The notes under the pieces were generated by a model. That model saw only the letters and a list, made by a program, of their open reading frames with translations. It was not told where the DNA came from and ran no database searches. Shown here one piece after another: positions 41,941 through 55,129 of a DNA stretch of 64,000 nucleotides (position 1 is its first letter; each line of letters starts with the position of its first letter). The stretch is from Amoebophrya sp. A120 (lineage: Eukaryota; Sar; Dinophyceae; Syndiniales; Amoebophryaceae). Position numbers and translations under genes: made by a program. The stretch covers positions 7,210,548 to 7,274,547 of the forward strand of contig CAJINV010000004.1 in the NCBI GenBank assembly GCA_905178155.1, given 5' to 3'.

Positions 41941-42993
41941 CTAGGTGGGTGTGTTTTCATAATTGAAATCTAGTCTCTTTCCCTCCTGTGTCTTCGCCAA
42001 CTTCTTTCGAGACAGCGACGGACCCGATTGTAATGGACTGAGGCCGTTTTTCTGTCCAGACGACGGAGAGTCGAGGCGGCGCTGCTCTTGCGTTTGTTGT
42101 TCAACGGAACCGGAAGTGGGTTCAGTGTTCGCCTGCTGTCCTTGGCGACGCGGAGTCGTCACCTGTGCGGCCTCACCACCGCCAGAGTTTTCGTGGTGCG
42201 CGGCGGGGGGGCGCCGCGTCTCCTTTTGGGTCTGCTGGTGGTTGCCGTTGGGGCCGATGCCTGCAGCTTGGAGCTGCTGGACTATGTTGCTTGTGATGTT
42301 CTTGGCTTGATCCTGCAAGGCCTCTGCCAAATGCGTCTTTACACTTGTCTCGAGGAGGTTCGTAACTTTCTGACCGACTTCTTCCACGTGGCGAATCGCT
42401 TCGCCGAGGTCCTGCTGCTGCTTCTGTTGGAGCTGTTGATTGTCCTTGCGGGCCAGCTCGATATCCGTTTCATTTCGCAGGGACCGGGCTTCGACCTGTG
42501 CAATTCTCAACTCGTGGCCTTTTTTGAGCGCCTCGAACTCCTCGCGTAGCTTCGCATTCGCCTTCTGCAAAATTTCCACCGTGTGCGACAACTCCATAAC
42601 CTTCGCCTCCGTTGATCGTGATGTCTCGCCGACTACTGCTTTTGGTGCGGGTGCTCTTGGGACTTCGATTGTGTCTTGCTTTTGCTGCTCCGGGGCCAAT
42701 ACGCGAACGCATGTAGCGCTCGGACCTTTGCCTGATCTACGAGTGGGCGCTGGATGAAAAGACACCAAGTCGCCCCTATGCGGGTGCGTGTTGTGCTTCA
42801 CTTGTGAGAAATGAAAATAGTAGTCGGCACGTTCCTCGTCATCGTCGGCAGTTGTGGAAGTGGTGATGAAGCCGTAGCCTTTCTCCGGCACGATGTGGAC
42901 AACGTGGCCAGTCAGCGACCGGCTTTGTTGCCCTTTGGCAATCGTTTGTTTCAAGAAAGCAACATCAACAGTGGACGACATCGTGGTGGACAT
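41941..42993 (-). CDS. Cold-shock-domain RNA-binding protein with coiled coil
   Basis: A single exon of 350 residues, ATG at 42993. Residues about 27-100 form a cold-shock domain: GHVVHIVPEKGYGFI matches the RNP1-type KGYGFI motif, and YYFHFSQV matches the second (RNP2-like) strand motif. Such domains bind single-stranded RNA or DNA and act in translation, storage or splicing of mRNA. Residues about 130-245 are heptad-rich and likely a coiled coil for oligomerisation. The tail is Gln/Pro/Ser-rich. A short CCTTA microsatellite (about 42999-43020) lies immediately upstream of the start. Confidence 0.82.
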   Translation of the reverse strand: MSTTMSSTVDVAFLKQTIAKGQQSRSLTGHVVHIVPEKGYGFITTSTTADDDEERADYYFHFSQVKHNTHPHRGDLVSFHPAPTRRSGKGPSATCVRVLAPEQQKQDTIEVPRAPAPKAVVGETSRSTEAKVMELSHTVEILQKANAKLREEFEALKKGHELRIAQVEARSLRNETDIELARKDNQQLQQKQQQDLGEAIRHVEEVGQKVTNLLETSVKTHLAEALQDQAKNITSNIVQQLQAAGIGPNGNHQQTQKETRRPPAAHHENSGGGEAAQVTTPRRQGQQANTEPTSGSVEQQTQEQRRLDSPSSGQKNGLSPLQSGPSLSRKKLAKTQEGKRLDFNYENTPT

Positions 42994-43259
42994 TTTTTGT
43001 ACCTTACCTTACCTTACCTTCCGGCACGACCTGAAACCGAAGCTCTCGGGACCGATTAGTGTGCTGAGAACAGTCGAGCACATACTTAATTATAATATCC
43101 GTGCGGGCCATCACAAACGAAGACGAACCACACGACAATGTACGCTTCTTGTTTTTTCCTTGCGATCGAGTTCGAATCGTAAACGGGAACTTTCCGATAG
43201 GTTGACGAGAGATCGAACATCGCTTTGGTACCATCGAGGGAAGCAGAGCTACTATAACT

Positions 43260-44328
43260 CCTATTGCTGAGCTGCGGAAGTTAAAATTTTGCGACGGGGA
43301 GGAAAATCGTCCACGCCGAAAATTTTTTTACAGTTTTCAAACGCCCCAAAAGTTTCGCGATTTGCGAAATCGCCCACCGCCCACCGCCCAATTCGCATCG
43401 CCAAACTAGCCACCACTCCCATCGCCTAGCTCCCAACTTTCATCGCCCACTTCCCAATCCCCATCGCCCAGCTCCCAACTTTCATCGCCCAACTCCAATC
43501 GCCCAATGCCCATCGCCCGACTATTTTGCGACGCAAAATATTTTGCAACTCGCAATAATTTGCGAATCAAAATACTCTGCAACGCAAAATATTTTGCAAC
43601 TCAAAATATTTCGAAACTAATACTTTGCGAGGCAAAATGTTTTGGATGTCGGAATATCTTGCAACTCAGAATCTTTTTCCACCCTCGGAAACTATTCTGA
43701 CCAGAAAATTTTTCGCAACATCAACCCCCCGAAGAAACCGCTTCCCCCGTTTTTGCAGCTTTGAAAGCGGGCGGCACGGGGAGAGCAGAGAGCACGGGTT
43801 CCCAACTCCCATCGCTCGATTGCCGACCTTCATCGCCCGGCTCCCATCGCCCAGCAACTCCCGGCTATGTTGCAACGCGAAATGTTTTGCCACTTAAAAT
43901 ATTTCGCAAAGCGAAATACTCTGCAACGCAAAATATTTCACAACTCAAGATATTTCGCACCTCGAAATATTTCGCAGCGCAAAACATTTTGCCAGCCAAA
44001 AAATTTCGCAAGTCGAAATATTTTGCAAGTCGGAATATTTTGCAGGCCAGAAAATTCCGCAAGTCGAAATATTTTGCCAGCCAAAAAATTTCGCAAGTCG
44101 AAATATTTCGCAAGTCGGAATATTTTGCAAGCCAAAAAATTTCGCAAGTCGGAATATTTTGCAAGTCGGAATATTTTGCAAGCCAAAAAATTTCGCAAGT
44201 CGGAATATTTTGCAAGTCGGAATATTTTGCAAGCCAAAAAATTTTGCAAGTCGAAATATTTTGCCAGCCTAAATATTCTGAAGCCGCCGAAAAATATTCC
44301 GGCCAGAAAATATTTCGCAACATACAAC
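43260..44328. repeat. Satellite-like short repeats beside the assembly gap
   Basis: 43380-43530 and 43800-43860 repeat CATCGCCCA(G/A)CTCCCAACT. 43530-43640 and 43865-44328 repeat TTTTGCAAGTCGGAATA, TTTCGCAAGTCGAAATA and GCAAGCCAAAAAA blocks of about 17 bp. The apparent Phe/Lys-rich ORFs are by-products of periodicity. The array continues into the gap. Confidence 0.85.
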
Positions 44329-45153
44329 NNNNNNNNNNNNNNNNNNNNNNNNNNNNNNNNNNNNNNNNNNNNNNNNNNNNNNNNNNNNNNNNNNNNNNNN
44401 NNNNNNNNNNNNNNNNNNNNNNNNNNNNNNNNNNNNNNNNNNNNNNNNNNNNNNNNNNNNNNNNNNNNNNNNNNNNNNNNNNNNNNNNNNNNNNNNNNNN
44501 NNNNNNNNNNNNNNNNNNNNNNNNNNNNNNNNNNNNNNNNNNNNNNNNNNNNNNNNNNNNNNNNNNNNNNNNNNNNNNNNNNNNNNNNNNNNNNNNNNNN
44601 NNNNNNNNNNNNNNNNNNNNNNNNNNNNNNNNNNNNNNNNNNNNNNNNNNNNNNNNNNNNNNNNNNNNNNNNNNNNNNNNNNNNNNNNNNNNNNNNNNNN
44701 NNNNNNNNNNNNNNNNNNNNNNNNNNNNNNNNNNNNNNNNNNNNNNNNNNNNNNNNNNNNNNNNNNNNNNNNNNNNNNNNNNNNNNNNNNNNNNNNNNNN
44801 NNNNNNNNNNNNNNNNNNNNNNNNNNNNNNNNNNNNNNNNNNNNNNNNNNNNNNNNNNNNNNNNNNNNNNNNNNNNNNNNNNNNNNNNNNNNNNNNNNNN
44901 NNNNNNNNNNNNNNNNNNNNNNNNNNNNNNNNNNNNNNNNNNNNNNNNNNNNNNNNNNNNNNNNNNNNNNNNNNNNNNNNNNNNNNNNNNNNNNNNNNNN
45001 NNNNNNNNNNNNNNNNNNNNNNNNNNNNNNNNNNNNNNNNNNNNNNNNNNNNNNNNNNNNNNNNNNNNNNNNNNNNNNNNNNNNNNNNNNNNNNNNNNNN
45101 NNNNNNNNNNNNNNNNNNNNNNNNNNNNNNNNNNNNNNNNNNNNNNNNNNNNN
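44329..45153. other. Assembly gap (825 N)
   Basis: A run of N flanked by a short-repeat array on the left and GC-rich DNA on the right, consistent with an unresolved repeat. Confidence 0.99.
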
Positions 45154-45976
45154 GCGGGGCGTCACGCGCAGGCGCCGCGCATGGCGCGGGGTGTTCTCCT
45201 GCTTCCTTCCCCCGTTCACTGGCGCCCGCCCGCTGCCGCGCTTTGCCTTTGCGTTGTCGGGCCTAAGGCCTGCAACCTCGGGCGCGCTTCCAATGCGGGC
45301 GGGGTCCTCGCGCTCGCACAACGACGGGAACCACGGGCGCCAAGACGCTCCGCCTTGGTTCTTTCAACAAGAAGTGGCGCAGATGCTTGGCCCCGCCCTG
45401 CTTCAGAAACCCTTTCCCTTGCCCATCCTCTGGCGTTTTTCTTTCCCCCCTGTCCACTCGTTCACCCTCCCACTACGCGACATAAGCTGCGGCCTTGTAA
45501 AAAAGTGACCATCTTTTTCAATAGATTTCGTTTACTTTAATTACACACCATGTCGGCTGAGCAAAAATTGCACTTGCACCTGGAGCTGGAAGTGGAAACG
45601 GACGATGAAATAAGCAATAAAAATCTCCTCGTATATCTGTTTAACACGAACGTATTATGTGTCACATAATCTTATTCTTAATCTATTCAAGGACATCGCT
45701 TATTCAGCGCGTCCTGTTGCATCTTCAGTTCTAAGTAAGTACTTCGCAGACACAAAGTTACTCTATACTTTAAACTTATGGTGAACGTTGCAACTCGTAG
45801 CTGCACATAGGAAAGTGTGCTGATGAAACGCGACGTTGGAATGATCAACCTGAACCTCTACCTAGTCTAAACCTTAACCCTATCATACCCGCAGAAGGAG
45901 AAAGTACGTCATGATTTTGCTGCTTGATGTTGCCTCAGCTTCATCAAGTTGAACTATTCCTTATTGCTATATTATC

Positions 45977-48900
45977 TTAATTCTGCTTCTGCCACTGCCC
46001 AATCCCGTTCCACAGACATCCGACCAACTCGGAGTAGGCGAAGAAGCCAAAGCTTTCCGCCACGAGTCTGGCCCAGTTTTCGTCTTCGAGAGCCGAGAAA
46101 CCACCCATGTCCTCATACGTGGTGTATATGCGCAGGGCCGTGTAGTGCAGACGCATGGCCCGAATTCCGCCGCGTGCATCCATCATCCGCCCCAGCTCCT
46201 TCACGCGCTTCTTTGCGTCCTCGTCCCCATGGATTGCGAGACCGCCGACGTTCCACAGCTCCCGCGTCCACGCGTGGTTGTAGTGCGTCTCGCCGAATTT
46301 TTCATCGTCGGACTCTGGTACGAGCAGATCCTTCAGCAGCTTTGCCAACTCTATCGAAGCTCGTTCCCGGCAGAGCGGATGAGAAAGTCCGGCAATGCGA
46401 TTGGCTAAGAACTGCAAGGAGCTGGCCTCCAGATCGGCTTCCTCCATGGCCGACAACTTGGAATTCAATCCGCGCCCGGCCTTGTCATTTCGGTCCTGCG
46501 AAACCTGGTACTGGCCCGCGTGGTAGGAGCCGCCAACTAGGTGGACTTCCACTCCACTCGGCGTTTCGCGGGGGACGTATGCGAACTGTGCCGTCACGGC
46601 GACGTCGCCGCTTGCAAGAGCGACGTCCAGACCCGCAACATTCGGCGGTGCTATCGGGTTGCTGAATTCCCGTCGCGCGCACTCGCACCCACTGAAGCCC
46701 ACGGTCTCGAATGCCGGCGCGGAGTCCGAGTTTTTTCCGAACCTACTGCACAGAAAAGCCAGCGGGCTTTCAAAACTTTTCCTCGTACCATCAATTTCGA
46801 ACTCCCCACCGCCCTGCTTGTTGAGGCCGCTGTACCCCTCAATCTTCGGTGGAAACGCGCCCGTACGAGCCCAGTTAACAATCTGTTCCGCGGTGGCGTG
46901 GACCAGGTGAATCTCGTCCCCGCCGTCGTAGTCGTCGGGCGCCCCTACGCTCGCAACCTGCTCTATCCACCACAGCAGCTTTTCCTTCTGCTTCCGCAAG
47001 CCAGCGACGTGAAGCCAGCGAGCCTTGATGGCGACGCCGTCTTCCTCCTCCAGACTATTGAGGAACCCCGCAGGCGGCGCGAACACGTTCAAGAGATACG
47101 ACAGTCCATGCTTCCACTCTTCTAGCTCCTTTTTCCGATGGGACCTCAATACCTCCCGGACCCGTCCCACGGCTGCACGAACTTGTTTGACCGAAACGCG
47201 AGGCCGGGTGTGTCCGCTCAGCCCGCACACCCCTTGGGGACCTAGCGCTGCTCGAATCTGTTTGTCCGTCAGCTCGGCCGCCTGCAACTCGGCGGCGGGC
47301 AACGCAGCTGCTTCGGGATCGCAGCCTGCGCTGCAGGCTTGGCTATTCACCATTGCTGCAGAACTCTTGCCGCTAGTATGTGGAGGAAGACAAAGCCCGG
47401 TCTCTCGTGCGTGTTTCAAGACTCTCTTAAACTTTCCATCAGAGAAGCCTAGCTTTTTCGCGAGTTCCCTGTTTGAAAGGTTCGGCTCCGCAGCCTTCAC
47501 TTCCGCTACTGTCGCTGCATCCTGGTCCAGTTGCGTCGGTGTAGTTGTTGTTCTCGTACAAGGATTAAAGGTGCTTCTAAGCGAGCCGGCTATTTCAGAT
47601 GTTGATGTGAGTTCACCTCTCGTGGCCATTGCTGTTGGTGTTGGAGGTGGTCCTGCATCTGCAAGTTCTTCGGCTGTTAGAGAGGACGAGGAGCCACCGT
47701 CTCCGAACAAGTTCGCGATGTTTTCTAGTTCTCCTGGGTCAACCTCAACGCAAGACTCGTTTCGCACAGCAGACGAATTCCCCCTTGCCCAAGGACTTTC
47801 ACCTGTACTGCTGGACCACGCTCTCACTACTTCGGCACACGACGATGATGGCGTGGCGCTTCCTTTGTCGTTTTCCTCCACCACGTCGTCGTCAGGATGC
47901 GTTCCATAGAGCGTGTATTCGAGGTCTTTCACATCCTCGATCAAGCTCACCGGCTCGTTCGACCCATCCAAGCGTCGTGCCCGTACTGCCCTTCCAACCG
48001 TCTGAATCAGCTCTCGCAATATGCGGAGGTTCTCTTTGGTGAGCAGTGGTCGCTTCTGCTGGAACACGGCTGTTCCAATGTACGGAAGTGGTTCATAGAG
48101 CTCTCGGCGGACCAGGTGGAACTTCGGGCCGTGTTTATCGGCCAACGCGCAAAGGCCCTCCAAACGGGTCACCAACTCGGCGAACTCGCCCGTGGGAGAT
48201 TTGCGAAGCACTCGAAAAAGTGGTGTTAGCTTCTTCAACACTGGAACGAGCTCCTCCGTGACATGCTCTCCAACACGAAAACCACCGGAAGCCAGCAATG
48301 CCACAAACCTCTTTGCCAGCGGCTCTGCGTTTAGTAGGTCCGCAAATTCTTTCGTGATTGATTCGTCGCCGCAGGCCAGCTCCGCCGTCTGTCCTCGGTG
48401 GCGGTAGTTCTGGTCCGCTTTGTTTACCTCATTCTGCCCATCTATACAGGGCGGGTTGGAGTGCGCGCGGTCGTTGCTCAGGGTGGAGCAGGTGCTGAAG
48501 CTTCTCTTGATCTTCTCCTGCAGCTTTTCACTGCGTTCCTTGCTAGCCTTCTTCATTTGCTCGAGGGAGAGATGCTGCGTCAAGGGCGCGACCCTCCACA
48601 CTGGTCGCAAGTTTGACGGTGGCACACGAACGGTGGTTACACTCTTGGACCGCGCGATGGCTGCATCATCGGACCGGGAAGGTTGACTCTGTCGGGGGAC
48701 GATGTCTACACGCACTAGGAGCATGTCCTCATGAGCAGCTTCTTCCTGCGCATCACGCGACGAGACAAACCCTGTGTGCTCCAAGTCTGCGTCAGAGCTT
48801 TGTTTCAAAAATTTTCGGTATGCGCGCGCTCCAATCTCACTGGCGCATGAATCCTGATTCCGGAAGATCTCCACCTGAAGAATGCCGTCTTCGTCTTTAG

Positions 48901-51900
48901 TGCCAACTGCAGCTTGATTCGTGAAGAACCCGCGCAGAAGTAAGCGGTCGGCAATCCTTGCCGCCCGTGTTCTCAGCATTGTGTTGTCTTTGAACTCGAC
49001 CTCTAAGGCGGTGCGCAACGGAGTGACTTCGATCGGACACAGGCTCTGCAGAATGAAAGGCCCCACCTTCGGAAGAATGGCTGCACATCCGGTTTCTTCC
49101 GCTTTTTGCGTCATGAGCATCGTGTGCGAGAGCAGGTCAGCAAGCTTGTCGCCAAACAAAAGCTTCTTGAGATCCGCTGCTAGCTCAAGAGCGGGCGTCT
49201 CCACGAACGAAGCAGGGACGCAATCAAAATCCGCTCTCGTCGCGCTTGCGGAATGGTCCGAAGCTGATTCCGGATTCACCGCAGAAACCCCTGGCGTGTA
49301 GTTCTGTTTGTATGTAATCAAAGGGTCGCACCAGTCGTACGCCACCCCGCTTAAGTCAACGTGGACAAACTTCCGCTTCATCGGATCGCCGTCCGGTACC
49401 GCTGCGTCTTCGACAACGAAAACCAACCATACGTGGGCGACCGAGTGCTTCGCGCCCAGCACATTTTCCTGAAACTCGCGCCATCGCGCCACCGAACTGA
49501 AGCCATTTAGCTGCGCGCGTTGCTTTTCCTGCTCGGCTGCATTCGATCCGCTAACACCAAACATCACCTGCGCCGCTGGTGGAAGCCGATCGGCCGCCAA
49601 TATTGTGGAAGTATCCATGTAGCTGCCGATTTTGTACTTGTCCCAATGCACGTTCACCTCACCGCGGTACTGTGGGTGGTGGATGGAATCCGAGGTCATG
49701 TGCCCTGGTGTTTTGCACGAACCACAACTGGCACCGTCATCGCGCACCTTCAGGTCGTCCACCGCGATTCGGCCAAGCGCAACGAAAACATTCAGCACCT
49801 TGCATCCTTTGTGCACCAACCGTACCCCGCGTTTGTCAGCCACCTCACGCACTGCAGCTGCAAGATCTGCAACAGTGTGAGGCGCTGAACTCGATCGCTC
49901 AAGCTTCCAAAACAATGCGAGCTTTTGCTGCTGCGTGAAGCTTTCTTTCAGCCGACTCCCGGTTTCGTTGTTTGGAAAAGTAAAACACCGCTCGACTTCT
50001 GTGGGCGAACGAACGGATCCAGATTTGCGGCTCAGCAGTCGCAATGTATTTGCACCAAGGAGTTCGTAGGTGGAGATGTAGTTTTTGCCCCTCGTGAAGG
50101 CGCGCGACACTTCGGCGGCGAGGTCAGTGATCTCAACTTGCAAAATACCGAGTACGTCGCCTTCGTTTCTTTCTCGCGTCCTGGGGCCGGTTGTAGGCGT
50201 CGCATAGTTTTTCGCTTCGCTCAGGTCCGCACTCTTCTGTCTGCCCGCGTCCGCTGCTCCGGCTGCTGTAGAATTCTTTTCCGACAAAGCCAGCGTTTCT
50301 GCAGTGACAGAAATCCGCTTCAACTCGTGGGCAAGAGAAGAGAGATCAAATATCCCGGAAACATCACGTAACAGCGGAAACAAAATCTCAAGCTCCACCG
50401 ACTCCACGAGCCTGTCCAGCGAAAGGACGTGTTCTGTCAAGGAGCATACCTGCGGAGATGGAGAAAGGAAACACTACATTTACATACTTAGTATTCAGCA
50501 ACGTCATCTTCATTCGTTGACCAGCACGCGTCTGGTGGCGAACATCAAATTGTGATATCTAAGATTTGATAGCGCTGCCATTAGTGCACCAATTTCATCA
50601 AGTGTAGAGCAAAAATTCTGATTCATCCGACACCACAAAATACGTGCGCATAACTCCAAAACGGCGTGATTCCCGTGTTGTACCGCTCGCGCAATTCTGC
50701 AAGCCCTTTCACTCCGTCCAGCCGCTCCAAAAGCTCGCAGTATGTGCTGCACAAAACACTCTGGCTGTCTTCCCATGCCTGCCGCGCTTGCGCGGTCGGT
50801 TTTTTTGCTACGAAAGCCTTTCCGAACTCCAGCAGTTTCCGCAAAACAGAGGCCGTGACGGCTTTGCCCGCGAGCGCTTTTTCCACTTTCTCAAGAAGTC
50901 CCACGTTTGTGGTTTGCTTGTGTTCCGTCGGGGACAGCGAGAATGATGGGACGAAGCGCGCACAAAGCTTGATCGCAAGCTCTAAACTCTGGCGAAGCGC
51001 CGGCTCTTGTTTCGGAATAAAATCTGCACTGTTCACACTTTCATCACTGACAGATGATGAACTATTCGTCTGCCCCTGCTTGTGCTTGCACATTTCGGTA
51101 ATAAGTCCACACCTCGCTAGCTCCGCTCCACCGATTCCGAGGCCCTCTATCACGCCTTCGTCCAAACAAATCTGAATCTTGTTTCCACGCTCCAAAGATG
51201 ATCTGACCGAGGCAAACATGGGCCCAAGCACGTTCAGCACAGGGCCGACATCGCGGACCAAAACCCGTACAAACTCGAAGGTCGCTTCTTCCGGACCTCG
51301 CCCGAACTCCTGTCCCACGGGAATCATCTGCAAGGCCAGGAGCTGCACGTCCGTTCCACCTTTGGACTCCTGAGGGTCACGACGAAAGCTGGCGTCCTCT
51401 CCCGCACTGCTTTTGTCGTAGTGGTCCGTGGGCTCGTAGCCCGCGGAAATGGCAATAGAAAACATGCCACAGCTGACCGCGAAAGCAAGCATGCCATCGA
51501 GGATGGGACTCAAGAGTCGCGACGAGGCGCCGCTCTTCGGCGCCGTTTTGCTTGGTGAGAACGTTCGCAGGTCTATACTTGCCGGACGGAGGCCGGCCAT
51601 CTGGGATTGTCGGTTCTGCGTCAAGCTGTGTATTGCTAGATTTGCACACGTTGTAATGCGGCTGAGGAGGCAAAGCCCGAATGGGTTTTGGTACAGCTCA
51701 TGCTGCAGGCTCAGGTCCCTGTTGTAATTCGCGAAGGTGACGCACCGAACCAAGTGCAACACGACATGTGCGAGCTTTACTACCAGTTCCGAGGGCGACG
51801 CGTTCTGGTCACTGAGGGCCGCTTGCGAGAAACCGCGATGGGCGAGTGCGATAATTCGCGCTCTAGTCACCTGTAGAAACTTGAGAAGGCACAACATGAT

Positions 51901-54900
51901 GTGTGATACCAGCATGGTGTAGCTCGGCGCCTCTGACGAGATCAGAACAGACCTGCTGCCGTCAGCGAAAAGGAAAACCGGGCGTAACCGATCACGAACA
52001 AATGCAGCTAGGTCTTGCAGAAAGACCAGCCGATCATGCGGCGAAGCTGAATGGTGCCACCACTTGTTGAGCGAACTCGTCTTATTCTGCGTCTGCTCGT
52101 AGTTGTGTTTTCCCACAGACGCAACACCCACGTCGGCGTTCCTGCACGTTTTGTTTTTCTGCTTTCTCATTTTGTCATTGCGCGCCACGGCAGAAGCAGC
52201 AGGTGGTGCGCACGGAGGCACTGGGCAACGATGGCCTCCTTCAAGTTTCGGAAAAGCAAATTGCTCGAGGACGCTAAGCCAGGCGCCTAGCATCTGCCAC
52301 TTCGACTGGAAACTCGTGCGCCAGTACTCCACCGCGTCGCGCAGATGCTTCCTACTTTCAAATATCGCTAGCGACATCTGCTCCTCCTTCTGCGCGACGA
52401 CGAGATTGGTTGTTGTCAGACTCGAAGCCCGGCTTCGGCCGTGCGTCTGCGTTGTTGAGTCAGAGTCTTTATTCTTCTGCGAATGCTTTGTAGTTGCTGA
52501 TGCGGCTGCAGCAAGTGGTCCAACGGAGCTTCCAGGAGATTCAGATTCGTCATTGTGTGTGCCAATCGCGTCGGGGTCCGTATTGTCATGCACATCTACG
52601 TCCTCGACCTCGAATACAGATTCATCGTCATGGTCCTGCTCCTGCTCCTTCGCCTCTATTTCCTCGATTCCGCAGGAGGAAGAATCGGCGTCCATGTCTG
52701 CCGCGTTGGCTATCTGATCGCCTGTAGTGGTCAAACTACAGTCTGGTGTCACGCACTCAACTGCAACTGATTGCGCGAAAATGCGGCCAGCGTAGTGTGC
52801 GAGTTCCTCGAGCCACTGTCGCAACTCCTTTACCCGCAGTAGCTCGTCGTGGCGTACAATGCAATCTGCGTCGAATGCATACGCAGTGCACTCGTCGCCG
52901 ACTCCGGCAGGTTCTCTGCCGGGGTCCTCCGGCCTCTCCGTATCTGTTCCGCTATTTTGTGCGTCCGAATTATCAGCAATAACCGTTCCGCCGGCAGCTG
53001 CGTCAGCACCTCTGCCTCTACTCTGTCGACCTTGCTCGCAGCTGCTTCTGCAGTTGTCCTCTGTGTTTCTTTCCTTCTCCTCCTTCCGTGGTTTGTCTTT
53101 GTTCCTAACCGAGGGCAAAAGCCAGTTATAATGGAGCTCCTTCCTTACAACGTCGGCGAACTTGATCAGGACACCCAACAATACCGGACTCTTCTGCAGC
53201 CTTTCCAATGCACGGCGATCGTGAAGCGTAAGTCGGCGCACGCAGTCCAGAATGTGCACCAAGATTGCGGATGCTAGGCCGGTCTTGTTCCGCACGAAAA
53301 AGCTTTGTCGTCTCGCGAACTCTAACAAGCTGGCTTCGTTTTGCTCATCGGACGGTGGAATCTTTATCTTCTGTTTATGAGCAGATGACGCAGGATTGTT
53401 TTTTTTAGACGAGATACGCAGGAGGCAAACAGTGCGGACGAAGCGCGCGCTCCAAGAATTGTTCGTGTATTTCATCTCATCTGTTTGTCGCATGTCGGTG
53501 TCGGTTCTCTGTCCTCCTTGTCCAGCGTTTTCAGCTTCATCACCATCGGTTTCTTTTTTTTCTTCGGAACCAAGGCGCATGGCCATGTCAATTATTTCGG
53601 CGTGTCCGAGAAACCCGTGGCCTCCGAGCTGCTCCGTACACGCCAACGCAGCGCTGATAAATTGGTCGAGCACAAAATCGTGGAACTCCACACGCCGCGT
53701 TTCCACGTCAGACGACCCCCGCGAAGTGGACTGAGCAAGGACAGAGGCCTCTTTCAGGCAGCGGCACACAAGGTCAACAATCGAGACTTCCCGGAGTGCT
53801 TCTCCTGTTCCATCGACGGCTGAAGCAGTAGGTCTTGCGCCGTCATCTCCCTCCGCCTCGTGACCGACGTTTTTCGAACCGGTTGGTGTCACTCCCGTCA
53901 CGACCACTTGCGCTTCGGTTATAGTTTCTGAAGGAACCGCAACCGATTCCTCTCCGGAAGTTGAAGATTCGCCGGAAGTAGAAGAATACGCCGGTAGTGG
54001 TCTTGTCCGGAGTTCTTGCGCTTGTGCTCGGTCGAGCTCGAGTACAAGTGTAGAATCTTGATCTTCATTTTGATGATCATCGTCGATCCCGAGCGCGAAC
54101 CGCTGCCCGACTAGACCCTGAAAGGCAGTTAACAGCAAAACTGCCCGGTCCTCCGCGACTGCTTCTAAATCGTGGTCGCCGGAAGGAAATCGCGCTGGAA
54201 AACTGCACGATCTCTGTGTCCTCGCCTTGATGTTCTCGTCCCGGTTGAGAGATGAAAGATTCGCGAAGACGCTGCCCTCCAGAGACAGCAGTTCGTAGCA
54301 CTTTTCGTACTCTCCCTCGATCAGACACACATTCGCCTCCAGGAGAATCGCCTCTACGTCGGACAAAACCTGTTCTTTGAGCACCTTCTCCTGCTCGCGT
54401 GCCTTGTCTGCCCACTGCTCTTTCAACTCGGAATACTCCTCCGCGGTGAGCTCCTGTGAGGCCAAGCTAAGAGTCTCCTCGACCCACACGCGCGTGGCGC
54501 GATTCAGCTGTTGGTCGCGCCACTTGATCTTTCCTTCGGGCTTTTTCTTCGTCGTGGCTGTCGTGCCGGCAACCCCTTCCAGTCGATGCTGCTCACCTGC
54601 GGCGTGGGCGTCCCGCCGCCGATCGCGGTCCCGTTGGCCCTGCTGTAGGTGCTTGAGGATAAAGGTGAGCGCCTCCACCCGCACCTTGTTGTTGTGTACA
54701 GGCACGGGAATCGGCTTTCCGCCCTCGCGCGTGAAGATGAAGTGGGACCCGCAGATCCGTCGTCGCTGGTAGTGTTTGCGCTTCAAAAGCGCGAACACGA
54801 AGTCCGCTCGCACGCCGTCGACGCCCATCGCGTTACTCAGGGCGTGCGAGTAGTCTGGTGAGACCGAAAGCGAACGGGAGACAACTCGATCGCCAGAAAG

Positions 54901-55129
54901 TGGCGACAACAGAAGGAGCTGAGAGACATTTTGATTGTAGACACAACACGCTCCTGCTGTTCCTTCGAGAAGCGAGTGGGAATAGCGGAATTACACGACT
55001 GTGTACTTCTTTCTGAAAATGGTTGTCGTTCTTCTTCAGATCGAACAATTCCAAATTCGGATTGCTTTTTTCATTTTCTTCTTCCTGTGCGTCGACAGCC
55101 AAACGAAGCAACGGTAAGAACTTCAATAT
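45977..55129 (-). CDS. Giant protein of unknown function
   Basis: Exons 55129-55007, 54918-50644 and 50449-45977 join in phase 0 to about 2,956 residues. Introns 54919-55006 (GTACAC...CTCTCAG) and 50450-50643 (GTATTT...CCGCAG) are canonical with GTA donors, like the other GT-AG introns here. Alternatively the two large exons are separate genes: the upstream frame has a TGA at 50625-50623 that would overlap an ATG at 50626-50624 by the bases ATGA. I prefer one gene because no other donor here starts GTG or GTC. An HTH-like segment (NLSNRELAKKLGFSDGKFKR) lies near residue 988 of the last exon. Otherwise it has mixed, fairly normal composition and no recognised domain. The 5' end is probably incomplete (first exon begins after an acceptor-like CATACAG). 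It contains no introners across 9 kb. Confidence 0.6.

Larger units (their letters stand above)
42994..45976. other. Gene-free interval with satellite and assembly gap
   Basis: Contains the satellite-like block 43260-44328, the N run 44329-45153 and a GC-rich stretch 45154-45500. From 45530 to 45976 it is AT-rich 3' flank of the giant gene. ORFs spanning the N run are artefacts. Confidence 0.6.

Noticed and set aside
43761-45540. Long plus and minus frames across the N run
   Set aside because: The central parts are unknown residues from N; the rest is short-period satellite translation.
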